The notes below the pieces were generated by a model. The model searched no databases, had not been told where the DNA came from, and worked only from the letters and a program-made list of their open reading frames with translations. Positions 49,820 to 58,610 of a stretch of 64,000 nucleotides of DNA are shown here, in pieces. Each line of letters begins with the position of its first letter. The first letter of the stretch is position 1. This DNA comes from JAKFEW01 sp036675505 (lineage in GTDB: Bacteria; Cyanobacteriota; Sericytochromatia; S15B-MN24; JAQBPE01): contig JAKFEW010000143.1 of the NCBI GenBank assembly GCA_036675505.1, positions 124,001-188,000 on the forward strand, in the 5' to 3' direction. The translations under genes and the position numbers were made by a program.

Positions 49820-50330
49820 CGCCGTGGTGGAGGCGATCCGCCGCCTCCACGCGCTCGGCTTCGAAAACGACAGGATCTCGGTGCTCGCGAAGGACGACGT
49901 CGCGCTGCGCGACACCCTGGCCACGGCCGGCGCGACCGATGGGCGCGCCCAGGACCGGCCGTCGATGCTCGCAGACGACGTCGAGCCGAAGGGCGAAGAC
50001 GAGGCCGCCGGGATGCTGATCGGCGGCGGCGTCGGCCTGATCCTGGGACTCTCGGCCATCGCGCTGCCCGGCTTCGGCGCGTTCCTGCTCGCCGCGGGCC
50101 CCGTCGCGGTGGCGCTCCATGGGCTGACGTTCGCGGCCGGTGGCCTCGGCCTCGGCGCCTTGCTCGGCGCGATCATGGACGAGCGGGCGACCGAGGAGCA
50201 CCGCGAGGTATACGAGCGCGCGCTCGAGCGCGGCGAGTGGCTGGTGGTCGCCCACGGCGAGGACGAAGAAATCGCGCGCGCCACGACCGAGCTGCGCGCT
50301 GTCGGGGCGGGGCGCGTGGACGCGTTCTAG
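49749..50330 (+). CDS. General stress protein 17M-like, glycine-zipper protein
   Basis: 193 residues; ATG with GGGAGGGG 7-8 nt upstream. The start HKHTAVALFPGHDAVVEAIR and LHALGFENDRISVLAKDD match the general stress protein 17M-like/DUF1269 alpha-beta fold, and the same fold ends at the C-terminus (EWLVVAHGEDEEIARATTEL). Between them is a Gly/Ala-rich hydrophobic hairpin (about 92-145, GGGVGLILGLSAIALPGFGA), probably membrane-inserted. Function unknown; relatives are stress-induced. The gene sits before a ferritin-like gene with 36 nt between, suggesting a shared response. Confidence 0.75.
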   Translation: MAMQGLKLPVRHKHTAVALFPGHDAVVEAIRRLHALGFENDRISVLAKDDVALRDTLATAGATDGRAQDRPSMLADDVEPKGEDEAAGMLIGGGVGLILGLSAIALPGFGAFLLAAGPVAVALHGLTFAAGGLGLGALLGAIMDERATEEHREVYERALERGEWLVVAHGEDEEIARATTELRAVGAGRVDAF

Positions 50331-50366
50331 CCCCGCTCCCTTTGGACTAGCAAGGAGGATCACGCC

Positions 50367-50951
50367 ATGGCCGAGACCGAACGGGGTGCCGCGAAAGGCG
50401 CGGAGCAGCGCCGAGTCGACATTCAGCGCCAAACGGAGACCCAGCGCCGCGCGAGCGGCGTCCGCATCATCGGGCCGATCACCGAGGCCTACGAGGGCGA
50501 CCCGAAGGTGCTCGCCGGCCAGCTGAACGTGTTGCGCGCGGGTGAATTGGCGGCCGAGCTGCTCTACCGCCACCACGCTTACGTGGCGGTGAGCCTCGCG
50601 ATGCCCGGCGTGAAGGCCGAGTTCCTCGAGCATGCCGCCCAGGAGGCGAAGCACGCCGATATGCTGGCGATCCGCATCCAGCAGCTCGGTGGCGACCCGA
50701 TCTTCGACCCCCAGGACATCGCCCGCGGCGCCGAGCAGATGCGCGTCGAGTTCGGCGATCCGAATTCGATGGAGGAGATGATCCAGTTCGACTTCGAGGT
50801 CGAGCGGCGCCAGATCGTCGCCTACACCCGGCTCATCCGCGAGGTGGCGTTCCACGACCCGACCACGCGCCGGATCCTGGAGGACATCTTGATGGACACC
50901 GAGCACCATGCGACGGAGCTCGCGGACCTGCTCGCCAAGAAATCCCACTGA
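50367..50951 (+). CDS. Ferritin-like (bacterioferritin-type) protein
   Basis: 194 residues; ATG with AAGGAGG 9-10 nt upstream. After a charged ~40-residue start come four helices with di-iron ligands spaced as in bacterioferritin: Glu in LRAGELAAELLYRHHAYVAV, EHAAQEAKHA (ExxH), Glu in QFDFEVERRQIVAYTRLIRE and MDTEHHATELADLL (ExxH). It probably oxidises and stores iron or scavenges peroxide. The heme-binding Met of classical bacterioferritin is not obvious. Its position next to heme-rich respiratory genes and a stress protein fits iron handling. Confidence 0.88.
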   Translation: MAETERGAAKGAEQRRVDIQRQTETQRRASGVRIIGPITEAYEGDPKVLAGQLNVLRAGELAAELLYRHHAYVAVSLAMPGVKAEFLEHAAQEAKHADMLAIRIQQLGGDPIFDPQDIARGAEQMRVEFGDPNSMEEMIQFDFEVERRQIVAYTRLIREVAFHDPTTRRILEDILMDTEHHATELADLLAKKSH

Positions 50952-50972
50952 CGAGCTCGCCGACCAGCCGCG

Positions 50973-52574
50973 TCAGCGGCCGTTGAGCCAGGTCAGGGCC
51001 GCCGCCGCACAGGGGTCATCGGGGGTCCCGAGCGCTTCCCAGCGCGTCGGGACCCCTTCGTCGGGCGGGAGCGGCTCGTCCCATGCCCGGCCCAGCCGGT
51101 CCAGGCCCTTGTAGGTCGCGAGGTTCAGGAACGCGCCATCCCAGAACTCGAAGGCGGTGTTGCTCGTCGGCACGCCGAGCGTGGGTGCGCCGAAGACGCG
51201 GGCGTACGGGCGGCCCACGAACGAGAGCACGACGGCCTCGGCGGCGCTCGCCGAGAGCGGGCCTGTGAGCACCGCGACCGGCGGGAACGGGCGCGCGATC
51301 GTCGGGCCCGGGACGTCGGGATCGATCGCCACGTCGTCCTCGTAGACCTGGTTGCCGCCCACCCGGTAGATCGTCCGCTGGCCGTCGGCGGCCTCCAGGC
51401 CGCCGAACGGGCCTTCGCCGATCAACGGGGCCAGCGGGCCGATCATCGCCCAGTGCGAGCCGCCGCTGTTGCGGCGCACGTCGATGATCCAGGCCCTGGC
51501 GCCGGCCGCGTCCGCCGCGCCGATCAGCTCGGCCAGCCGCCGGCGGTACGGATCGTAGTTGGCGTTCGCGACCGTGTCCGGCAGCTCCAGGTAGGCCACG
51601 CCCGGGGCGATCGCCCGGTAGGTGGGCTGCAGCGCCGTGGAGTAGTTGCCCGGCACGAGCGTGAGCGTGCGCTCGGCCGCCTCACCCGGTCGTGCCAGGC
51701 GCAGCACCTCGGCACCGGGCACGGCTCCGCCCTCGCGCGAAAGCACCACGTCGCCCACGTGCAGCCCGGCCTCAGCGGCCGGGCTGGCGTCGTAAACCCT
51801 CACCACGACACGCTTGCCGTCGAAGTCCTCGGCCGAATAGCCGGTGCCGGTCGCGCCCGGCGAGAAGAAGTCTTCGGAGTCGCGCGGCGCGAGGAAGAGG
51901 CTGTGGCGGTCGGCGATCGCCCCCACGGCCGTGCTCACGCCGGCGTGCGCCTCCTTGATCGAGGCCAGGTCCTTGGCGGCCTCGCGCGCGCCCTCGCGTA
52001 CCTTCGACCAGTCCGTGCCGGCCCGCCGGAACGAGAAGCGCTCCATCAGCGAGAGCGCGCCTTCCAGGTAGTCGGCCGGGTCGCGCGAGAAGCGCAGCGA
52101 GGCCGCCAGCGGCCGCGCGTAGGCGCGGTTGGCCTCGAAGATCGTCAGGCGCGCCGTGCGTTCCGCGAAGGTCCGCTTGATCGGCGCGGGCTGGGCGAAG
52201 ATCACCCAGCCACGGTCCATCCCCGGCCAGCGCGGGCTGACGAAGCGCGCGTCGCTGCCATCGACGCGCACGGCCTCGATCGCGGCGCCCGGAAAGGCCA
52301 CCCGGGCCGCCATCACGCGCGCCGCGGCCTCCGGATCGGCCTCCTCGCCGTCCCAATCGGCGAGGCGGTACCAGCCGTCCGCGCCACCATAGCGCAGGCG
52401 ATCGCCGTCCTGCAGCGCCCAGCCGCGCGGGCGGCGCAGGGCGACGCCGTGGATCGGGTCCACGTGGCGTTCCCAGGAGGCGTCGAGGGTGGTGGGGTCG
52501 GGCAGACCGGGAGCGGCGCAGCCGCCCACGATCAGCAAGACCCCCGCCCAGAGGGCGGGGGACGGCTGTCTCAT
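50973..52574 (-). CDS. S41-family peptidase lipoprotein with PDZ domain
   Basis: 533 residues from the ATG at 52574. Signal peptide with lipobox (LLIVGGC). An N-terminal ~200-residue region has no recognised domain (it includes WALQDGDRLRYGGADGWYRL); a PDZ domain follows (about 285-340: YDASPAAEAGLHVGDVVLSR), then the tail-specific protease domain with the PGVAYLELPD strand, RNSGGSHWAMIGPLAPLI and the nucleophile-region GPLSASAAEAVVLSF. It would cleave C-terminal or unfolded segments in the periplasm. It lies 4 nt after the aldehyde dehydrogenase gene, on the same transcript. Confidence 0.88.
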   Translation of the reverse strand: MRQPSPALWAGVLLIVGGCAAPGLPDPTTLDASWERHVDPIHGVALRRPRGWALQDGDRLRYGGADGWYRLADWDGEEADPEAAARVMAARVAFPGAAIEAVRVDGSDARFVSPRWPGMDRGWVIFAQPAPIKRTFAERTARLTIFEANRAYARPLAASLRFSRDPADYLEGALSLMERFSFRRAGTDWSKVREGAREAAKDLASIKEAHAGVSTAVGAIADRHSLFLAPRDSEDFFSPGATGTGYSAEDFDGKRVVVRVYDASPAAEAGLHVGDVVLSREGGAVPGAEVLRLARPGEAAERTLTLVPGNYSTALQPTYRAIAPGVAYLELPDTVANANYDPYRRRLAELIGAADAAGARAWIIDVRRNSGGSHWAMIGPLAPLIGEGPFGGLEAADGQRTIYRVGGNQVYEDDVAIDPDVPGPTIARPFPPVAVLTGPLSASAAEAVVLSFVGRPYARVFGAPTLGVPTSNTAFEFWDGAFLNLATYKGLDRLGRAWDEPLPPDEGVPTRWEALGTPDDPCAAAALTWLNGR

Positions 52575-52578
52575 CGGT

Positions 52579-54348
52579 TTAGAAGACGACGTGGCGGCCC
52601 TTCTGGCGGCGGCTGTAGATCGAGACCGTGGTCTCGGCGTCGCCGACGCCCATGTTGCCCGAGTCGCCGATGCCGGACGCACCGAACTCTTCCCAGTCCA
52701 TCGCCGAATCCGTGCCGTCGTTCTCCTTGAGCATGCCACCGATGATCCGGCGGGCGCGTTGGAGCTTGGCGTCGTCGCGCGTCCAGAGCGAGCAGGCGAG
52801 GTCGTGCGTGTTCGTCACCACGGCGAAGCGCAGGAACTCATCGAACGTCGCGAGCGGCATCATGCACAGGATCGGCATGAAGAACTCGGTGGTGGTGAGG
52901 TTGAACGTCTCCTCGCCCTTGCCGTCCCAGTCCGCCGTGACGGTCGAGACGGGCTTGAGGTCGGCGATGATCACCGGCTTGAGGACCTCGGCGTGGTCCG
53001 CGTAGGCGTCGCCCGTGACCTTGCCGCCTTCGCGGGCGATGCGGAAGCCGGCCTTGCGGGCCGCCTCCTGGATGTTGTTCACGGTCTGGGCCTTGTGGAC
53101 CATGTTCGGGCCGAGGATCTTGTGCTCCTCGGTGAGGTGCGGATCGGCCACCTTCCAGCCGTCCATCTCCTCGTTCAGGTACTGCTCGACCTTGGCGAGC
53201 ACGGCCTGTGACCCCGAGATGCCGTGCAAAGTCGTGCACTTGTGGCTCGAGAAGCCGAGCTTCGAGTAGGTGAGGCGGATCGCGATCTTCTTGAGCTCGT
53301 CGTCGCTGTAGTTGTCGTCGATCCAGGACCAGTTGCAGCCGCCGCCCTCGAACTTGAGCGTGCGGACGCCACGGCCCTTCTGGATCGCCTTGGCGGTCTT
53401 CTCCGAGCCGGTCAGCGAGACGACCGCGACCTTCTCGTGGGTCGCGAGCCCCGCGATGCCGCCGCCGAAGCCTTCCAGTTTGTGGATCGTGCGGGGGTTC
53501 GCGCCGGCCGCGAGCATCATGCGCATCATGACGGTGTTGCAGATGCCGCCGAAGGGATGGCCCTTGAAGATCATCGGGGAGCCCGACATGTAGCAGCCGA
53601 CGATCTGGATCACCGGGATGCCGTAGATGAAGTTCATCGGCGTGACGACGGCGCTGACGCCGGCGGGCAGGAAACCATTCTTCCAGTAAGAGTGGCCGGC
53701 CACCATCTGCGGGACGAGCTCGCCGCGGAGCGCCTTCTCGGCGTTGCCGCCGATGTGGTCGGCCGCGCGCTTGGCCTCCCAGAAGTCCTTCTCCGCTTCC
53801 ATGCGGGTCTTCGGGATGACGTGGCGGATCTCGCGCATCACGTCCTCCGAGAAGTACTCGAGCAGGCGCGAGAAGTTGTTCACGACCCACTTGCGGTAGG
53901 CGATGGTCTCGTCGGCCCACTCGAAGCTCGTCCAGAAGTCCCAGGCGGCGTCCACCACCTCCTCGACGTCCTCGGGCTGCGAGTCCGCGACCTCGACGAG
54001 CGGCACGCGGTTGTCCCACAGCGCGTTCAGCACAGCGGTCTTGCCGGCCTTCGGCTTTTTCCATTCGCCGTTCACGAGGTTGTAGGCGGGCGCGGGCTTG
54101 GCGTCAGGCGACGCGGGCAGCTCGCGGTAGGGGAAGATGTAACCCCGCAGCGCTTCCATCTCGTCGTCCCGCAGGCCGATGGCGAAGAGGCCCCAGGCCG
54201 CGCGGCGCGCGCCGTAGACGTCGGCCACGGGGTCCCGGCCGAGCTGGCCGCGGTCGTTGAACGTGCGCACGACGGCGCTCAGCGAGCCGAGATCGAAGCG
54301 GCCCTTGGGGTCGAGCAGCAGACCGGGGGCGGGCGACTGAATCGTCAT
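52579..54348 (-). CDS. NAD(P)-dependent aldehyde dehydrogenase family protein
   Basis: 589 residues; ATG with AGGAGG upstream. ALDH fold: AWDFWTSFEWADETIAYRKW, cofactor region VTPMNFIYGIPVIQIVGCYM, GSEKTAKAIQKG, the Glu in LKFEGGGCNWSWI and catalytic Cys371 (FSSHKCTTLHG). Many family features are shifted: FEGGG replaces the usual ELGGK, and the N-terminal extension of ~80 residues is long, so it belongs to a divergent branch (relatives of P5C dehydrogenase or PaaZ N-domains are possible). The substrate is unknown. The pairing with an S41 protease lipoprotein is unexpected. Confidence 0.85.
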   Translation of the reverse strand: MTIQSPAPGLLLDPKGRFDLGSLSAVVRTFNDRGQLGRDPVADVYGARRAAWGLFAIGLRDDEMEALRGYIFPYRELPASPDAKPAPAYNLVNGEWKKPKAGKTAVLNALWDNRVPLVEVADSQPEDVEEVVDAAWDFWTSFEWADETIAYRKWVVNNFSRLLEYFSEDVMREIRHVIPKTRMEAEKDFWEAKRAADHIGGNAEKALRGELVPQMVAGHSYWKNGFLPAGVSAVVTPMNFIYGIPVIQIVGCYMSGSPMIFKGHPFGGICNTVMMRMMLAAGANPRTIHKLEGFGGGIAGLATHEKVAVVSLTGSEKTAKAIQKGRGVRTLKFEGGGCNWSWIDDNYSDDELKKIAIRLTYSKLGFSSHKCTTLHGISGSQAVLAKVEQYLNEEMDGWKVADPHLTEEHKILGPNMVHKAQTVNNIQEAARKAGFRIAREGGKVTGDAYADHAEVLKPVIIADLKPVSTVTADWDGKGEETFNLTTTEFFMPILCMMPLATFDEFLRFAVVTNTHDLACSLWTRDDAKLQRARRIIGGMLKENDGTDSAMDWEEFGASGIGDSGNMGVGDAETTVSIYSRRQKGRHVVF

Positions 54349-54403
54349 CGATTCCTCCTGGAACGGCGGCACACGGCGCCGGGGACGGGCGTGGAGACGT
54401 CCC

Positions 54404-54409
54404 ATTGTA
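54404..54409 (-). promoter_or_regulatory. -10 TACAAT of the aldehyde dehydrogenase operon
   Basis: Minus-strand GGGTACAAT about 55 nt before the ATG; this gene keeps a Shine-Dalgarno leader, in contrast to the leaderless cases. Confidence 0.5.
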
Positions 54410-54455
54410 CCCTATGGGCGCGCCGCGCCGCAGCCTGGAACCCCTGCCCGGCCGA

Positions 54456-54818
54456 TCAGGGGGCGCGGACCTCGCGCTCGCTCGCGGCCGCCCAGGCCGC
54501 CAACAGCAAGCACTCGACCCACCAGCGCCAGGGCCGCCAGAGTGCCTCTTGCCCGTTCTCGCCCAGCCACGCTGCGCCGTAGAGCATGGCCCAGCCGGCC
54601 GTCGCGGCGGCGATCGTGAGCACCAGGCTCGCGAAGTCGTCGCGCAGCATGTCGCGCACCCGCGCGCCGCCGAACGCGGCGACGGCGGCGGCGGTGCCGA
54701 CCATGATCCACCACGGCAAGTGAAGGTCGGCGCCCATCTCGAGGAGCATCGCGGCGCCGCCGAGGACGGCGTAGCCATACCAGGCCCAGGGGCCCTCCCA
54801 CTCCGGGGTAGCTCTCAT
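54456..54818 (-). CDS. Small multi-pass membrane protein
   Basis: 120 residues; the ATG overlaps the SDR stop (ATGA). Three to four helices rich in Trp, Ala and Gly: WYGYAVLGGAAMLLEMGADL, LPWWIMVGTAAAVAAFGG, DDFASLVLTIAAATAGWAML and WRWWVECLLLAAWAAA. No family recognised. Translational coupling to the SDR suggests a shared function at the membrane. Other frames across this stretch lack a ribosome site or coupling. Confidence 0.65.
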   Translation of the reverse strand: MRATPEWEGPWAWYGYAVLGGAAMLLEMGADLHLPWWIMVGTAAAVAAFGGARVRDMLRDDFASLVLTIAAATAGWAMLYGAAWLGENGQEALWRPWRWWVECLLLAAWAAASEREVRAP

Positions 54819-55609
54819 AGCCCCCACCCTCCGGCGACCTCGAGGTGCTGCCCGGTCACGTAGTCGGCCTCGCGCGAGACGAGGTACGCGAGCGCCGCGG
54901 CGAGCTCGTCCGGCCGCCCCCAGCGTCCCTTGGGGACCCTCGCCAGGGGCGGGGCCGCAACCGGGTCTTCCAGCACGCCCGGCGATACCATGTTCACGGT
55001 CAAAGGGGCGTCCTTGGCCGCGACGGCCAGCGCGCGGGTCAGCGCCAGCACGCCGAGCTTGGCGGCCACGTAGGCGGTGGACTGGGGGGCCGCCGGCACC
55101 CGGCCGATGCCGGCCAGCCCGATGTTCACGATCCGCGCGTAGTCTTGCGCCAGCAGCCCGGGCAGGGCGTGGTGGCACATGTAGAAGGCGGAATGCAGGT
55201 TCGAGTCGATCGTGGCGCGCCAGGCGTCGATCGGGTGGTCCAGGATCGGCACGGGCGCGTAATCGCCGACGTTGTTGACGAGCACGTGGAGCGCGCCGAA
55301 CCGCGCGACGACGGCGGCGACGAGCGCGCCGCACGCCTCGGCGTCGGTCACGTCGGCCGCGAATACATCCGCCTCGCCGCCGCCGGCCCGGATCTCGGCG
55401 ACCACGGCGCGGGCCTCCGCCTCGCTGCGGCGGTAGTGCACGGCGACCCGGCAGCCCTCGGCCGCGAGCCGTAACGCGAGGGCGCGGCCGAGGCGCTTGG
55501 CGCTGCCGGTGACGAGCGCGACGCGGCCGGCCGGATCGCGGCTCGGCGCGCCCCCCGTGACGATGGGCGCGCTCGGTGATGCGGCCAGGGAGGGCGTCGG
55601 CTCGGTCAT
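54815..55609 (-). CDS. Short-chain dehydrogenase/reductase (FabG or pteridine-reductase-like)
   Basis: 264 residues from the ATG at 55609. A ~27-residue low-complexity start (MTEPTPSLAASPSAP) precedes the fold. NADP-binding TGSAKRLGRALALRL with VAVHYRRSEAEA (Arg after strand two, favouring NADPH; TGxxKxxG and HYRRSEAEA recall FolM/pteridine reductases), VNNVGDYAP, and catalytic Tyr-Lys in TAYVAAKLGVLALTRAL. The Ser of the triad appears replaced in IVNIGLAGIG. It ends with the usual QHLEVAGGWGL. A -10 TACGAT lies exactly 6 nt before the ATG, predicting a leaderless message. Confidence 0.87.
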   Translation of the reverse strand: MTEPTPSLAASPSAPIVTGGAPSRDPAGRVALVTGSAKRLGRALALRLAAEGCRVAVHYRRSEAEARAVVAEIRAGGGEADVFAADVTDAEACGALVAAVVARFGALHVLVNNVGDYAPVPILDHPIDAWRATIDSNLHSAFYMCHHALPGLLAQDYARIVNIGLAGIGRVPAAPQSTAYVAAKLGVLALTRALAVAAKDAPLTVNMVSPGVLEDPVAAPPLARVPKGRWGRPDELAAALAYLVSREADYVTGQHLEVAGGWGL

Positions 55610-55615
55610 GCGGAT

Positions 55616-55624
55616 ATCGTAGCA
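55616..55624 (-). promoter_or_regulatory. Extended -10, leaderless promoter of the SDR gene
   Basis: Minus-strand TGCTACGAT, then exactly 6 nt (ATCCGC) and the ATG. Same layout as the sensor kinase promoter. Confidence 0.7.
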
Positions 55625-55656
55625 GAGGCGGGTCTCATGCGCGCCGGCACCCGTGC

Positions 55657-56946
55657 CTACTCCGGTCGCTCCCCCCAAGGGGCCGGCACCGACCCCGCGG
55701 CCAGGCTCTCGAGGAAGGCCGCGAGGTCGGCGCGCTCCGACGCCGCGAGGCTCACAGGCTTGAGCTTTTCGTCCTGGCGGCCGGGGAAGTAATGCTTTTC
55801 CGGCAAGAACGCCCCGCCGCCGGCGAGATCGAAATCCAGCGCCAGGCCCAGGGTCGGGAACGAGCCGTTGTGCCAGTAGGGCGCCGTGGCCGTGACGTTG
55901 CGCAAGGTCGGCGTGCGGAACCGGCCGTCGTCGTCGGGGCCGGGCACAGGCAGCGCTCCGGCCGCCGCGGCGTGCGGACCGAGGCCGTTGAAGGGATCCT
56001 CGAGCAGGCGCGGCAGATCGGCCGCCCGGCCGTAGTCCACGTTCAGGCCGCGCGATTGCATGACGCCGACGTTGTGGAACTCGCCGTCGCTGAAGAGCGG
56101 GCCGGCGTGGCACTCGGCGCACTTCGCCTTGCCCGCGTATACGCTGAAGCCGCGCACCGCCGCGGGCGACAGCGCTGCCTCGTCACCTGCGACGAAGCGA
56201 TCGAAGGCCGAAGGGCCGGGCTCGAGGCGCCGCATGAAAGCGCCGAGCGCCTGGCCGAAGCGGGCGACGACGCCGTCGATCTCGGCACGCTCGGTGGCCG
56301 AGAGGTCATCGTACGCGGGCTCTCCCGGCTGCCCGGCCGGCGGCCAGGCGCTCGTCGCGGGCGGCGCGCCGAAGAGGCTGCGGTAAGCTTCGCCCTCGCG
56401 GGCCAGGAACCGGCGGGCGACGGCGACGCGATCGCCCGCCATCTCGATCGGGTTCTCGAGGGCCGCGAGCGCCTGGCACCACAGGCTGTCGCCCCGACCA
56501 CCCCAGCCTTGCCAGCGGAAACGCGCCGCGTGGAGCAGGGACGGCGTGTTGCGCGAGCCGGTGCCGAGCGCGACGGCGACGCCGAGGCCGTCGGCGAAGG
56601 CGCGCTCGGGCTGGTGGCAGGTCGCGCAGGAAACGCCGCCGCCGCGCGCATAGCCAGGGTCGTAGAAGAGCCGCCGCCCGAGCCGCGCCGCAGCCTCGTC
56701 GTCGGCCACCGGGTTGGTGGGGTCCGGCGGGAGTGGCGGCAGGGGCGAGAACTTCCGCATCAGCGCCCGATCAGGCACGGGTGAGGGGGCAACCGGGGGC
56801 GTGGCATCAAGCACGGGCGAGGCGGCGACCGCAGGCGCCGAAGGCGCGCCGGCGACGGCGACCGGCGGCGGAGCCTGGCAGGCCTGGGCGGCGAGCCCGG
56901 CGGCCAACAAGGCGCCCCGAGCGCTCCACCGCGCACGCGGCCTCAT
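55657..56946 (-). CDS. MauG/CcpA-type di-heme cytochrome c peroxidase lipoprotein
   Basis: 429 residues. N-terminus with lipobox-like LAAQAC, a Pro/Ala linker, then two cytochrome c domains: CATCH in YARGGGVSCATCHQPERAFA and CAECH in KAKCAECHAGPLFSDGEF. Family features include FRTPTLRNVTATAPYWHNGS near the C-terminus. Such enzymes reduce H2O2 or oxidise protein substrates using a high- and a low-potential heme, so they need the ResB/CcsA system encoded at 37-39 kb. It overlaps the upstream metallopeptidase gene by 4 nt. Lipid anchoring to the envelope is unusual for CcpA but known in relatives. Confidence 0.9.
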   Translation of the reverse strand: MRPRARWSARGALLAAGLAAQACQAPPPVAVAGAPSAPAVAASPVLDATPPVAPSPVPDRALMRKFSPLPPLPPDPTNPVADDEAAARLGRRLFYDPGYARGGGVSCATCHQPERAFADGLGVAVALGTGSRNTPSLLHAARFRWQGWGGRGDSLWCQALAALENPIEMAGDRVAVARRFLAREGEAYRSLFGAPPATSAWPPAGQPGEPAYDDLSATERAEIDGVVARFGQALGAFMRRLEPGPSAFDRFVAGDEAALSPAAVRGFSVYAGKAKCAECHAGPLFSDGEFHNVGVMQSRGLNVDYGRAADLPRLLEDPFNGLGPHAAAAGALPVPGPDDDGRFRTPTLRNVTATAPYWHNGSFPTLGLALDFDLAGGGAFLPEKHYFPGRQDEKLKPVSLAASERADLAAFLESLAAGSVPAPWGERPE

Positions 56947-58538
56947 GGCACGATTGCCATGCCCTGGAACGTGCCCGTGGCGCGCACCGTCGGCTCGATC
57001 AGCGCCGGGTCCGGCCGCACGTGGAACAGGTAGGCCACGTCGGCGCGCCGCGGGATGTGCGCGCCGGTTGGCCCCAACCGGATCGCGGCGGGGCCGTCGA
57101 GCCGCCCGAAGGGCGTGTCACCCCGCAGCTCGAGGGTCTTGTAAGCGAAGCGCCCGCTCGGATCGTCGTACATCCCGTCGTTCACCAGCGCGACCGCCCA
57201 ATCCGCGAACGCCTCCGGGTAGGACGAGCCGCGCGCGCGCAGCCGCGCGTCGAGGTTGGCCTTGCCGACCTCGCTGGCGCCGGCGCACTCCGCGAGGAAC
57301 TCGTCGCCGAAGCGATCGACCAGGTAAGCGATGAACATGTAGCCAGGGCCGTAGCCGTTGCCATAAGGGTTGCCCGGCCAATCCGTGAGCGAGTAGTTGT
57401 AGGCGCGCGCGAAGAAGCCCGCCACGTGGCCGTACATCGTGCGGGAGGTCTTGAAGGTGTAGCCGGCCACGTGCGAGGCGTAGGTGGCGAGCGCTTCTTC
57501 CAGCCAGAGCTCCTCGCTGGTGCCGGGCGAGAGGCGCGGCGCCTGGCGCGTGAAGTGGACGAGATGCTGGAACTCATGCGCGACGGCCGCATAGAGGTCC
57601 GGGCGTCGCTCCTGGGTGAGCGTGCGGGCGTCGATGAAGAGCGCGTCGCGCTGGTTCGAGCGCCGGGTGGAAGGCCGGGCGGGGTCCGGCGCGGCCTGGT
57701 CGCGGCGGGCGAAGTAGGCGAGCGTCCCGGTGCGGCCTTCGGCCGACACCTGGGGCGTGACGACCAGGAAGATGCGGCGCTCTTCGTCGACGCCCGGGTC
57801 CGGCGCAGCGCCGAACGCGCCTGTGACCGCCGGGTAGAGGTCGCGGTCGAAGGCCTCGCCCAGCGTCCGCGCTTCGGCCTCGGCCGCGGGCGCCGTGATC
57901 AGGGCGTCGAGGTAGACATGGCAAAACTCGCCGGTGAAGATCCGCCGGGTGGGCACCTCGACCTCATCGTAGGCCTCGCCGGCGGGCGCGGGCAGGCCCG
58001 GCCGGATCACCGCGAAGGTCTCCTTGTCCGCGGCACCGCGCGCGGCGAGAACCCGGCGGGCGGGCGGGAGCGGCCCGCCTGCAGGGGGGCGGGCGATCAA
58101 CGCGGCGCCGCAGCCGAGCTCGGGCAGCGGTGCCGCCTCGCGGCTGCGCAGCGCGATCGGGTCGCCGTCGGTGGGGTTGGCGGCCGCGCCGTCGACGCTC
58201 AGCTCGAGGTCGGTGCCCGGCCCCGTGAGCTCAGGGGTGGCGAGCACGAGGTAGAGCCCGTTGGCGCCGGTCGGTCGCGGCAGCCGGTACGCGCCGGGTC
58301 CGAACTGGAAGAGCCGCCCGCCGAGCCGATCGGCCGCGGTCGTTGGCGAGATGGCGTGATCCAGGGCGCCGGCCGGGTCGAGCCGCACGCGCGCGGTCGG
58401 GATGGCCACCTGCGCCCGCGCGATCGCCACCGCACTCGGCCCGGGCGTGGGTCCCGCGGTAGCCGCGACGGGGGGCGTGCAGCCGGCCGCGGTCGCGGCC
58501 GCGACGAAGAGGCTCAGGAAGGGATGAAGGTCACGCAC
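56943..58538 (-). CDS. M30 (hyicolysin)-like metallopeptidase lipoprotein
   Basis: 531 residues, GTG start. Signal peptide with lipobox (ATAAGC), a beta-rich N-domain (about 50-180), then a zinc peptidase domain with HEFQH at 321-325 (LYAAVAHEFQHLVHF) and the downstream Glu in LWLEEALATYASHVAG, the layout of gluzincin-type M30 enzymes. A large C-terminal region follows (YMFIAYLVDRFGDEFLAECA; GRFAYKTLELRGDTPFGRLD). Probably an outer-surface or periplasmic protease. It is coupled to the di-heme peroxidase gene. Confidence 0.82.
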   Translation of the reverse strand: MRDLHPFLSLFVAAATAAGCTPPVAATAGPTPGPSAVAIARAQVAIPTARVRLDPAGALDHAISPTTAADRLGGRLFQFGPGAYRLPRPTGANGLYLVLATPELTGPGTDLELSVDGAAANPTDGDPIALRSREAAPLPELGCGAALIARPPAGGPLPPARRVLAARGAADKETFAVIRPGLPAPAGEAYDEVEVPTRRIFTGEFCHVYLDALITAPAAEAEARTLGEAFDRDLYPAVTGAFGAAPDPGVDEERRIFLVVTPQVSAEGRTGTLAYFARRDQAAPDPARPSTRRSNQRDALFIDARTLTQERRPDLYAAVAHEFQHLVHFTRQAPRLSPGTSEELWLEEALATYASHVAGYTFKTSRTMYGHVAGFFARAYNYSLTDWPGNPYGNGYGPGYMFIAYLVDRFGDEFLAECAGASEVGKANLDARLRARGSSYPEAFADWAVALVNDGMYDDPSGRFAYKTLELRGDTPFGRLDGPAAIRLGPTGAHIPRRADVAYLFHVRPDPALIEPTVRATGTFQGMAIVP

Positions 58539-58576
58539 GAAAGAGATATGCCCGCCAGCCGGGCCAATACCGAAAC

Positions 58577-58601
58577 GGGGCGCGCCGAAAAGGCGCGCCC
58601 C
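58577..58601 (-). terminator. Perfect 10-bp hairpin terminator
   Basis: GGGGCGCGCC, GAAAA (58587-58591), GGCGCGCCCC, read on the minus strand as GGGGCGCGCC-TTTTC-GGCGCGCCCC followed by GTTTCGG. It comes 14 nt after the stop of the 355-aa gene. Confidence 0.65.
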
Positions 58602-58610
58602 GCTCCGAGC

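Noticed and set aside
54412..54801. Alternative minus-strand frames over the small membrane protein gene
   Set aside because: Only the frame with an ATGA overlap to the SDR encodes hydrophobic helices; the others are Arg/Gly-rich.
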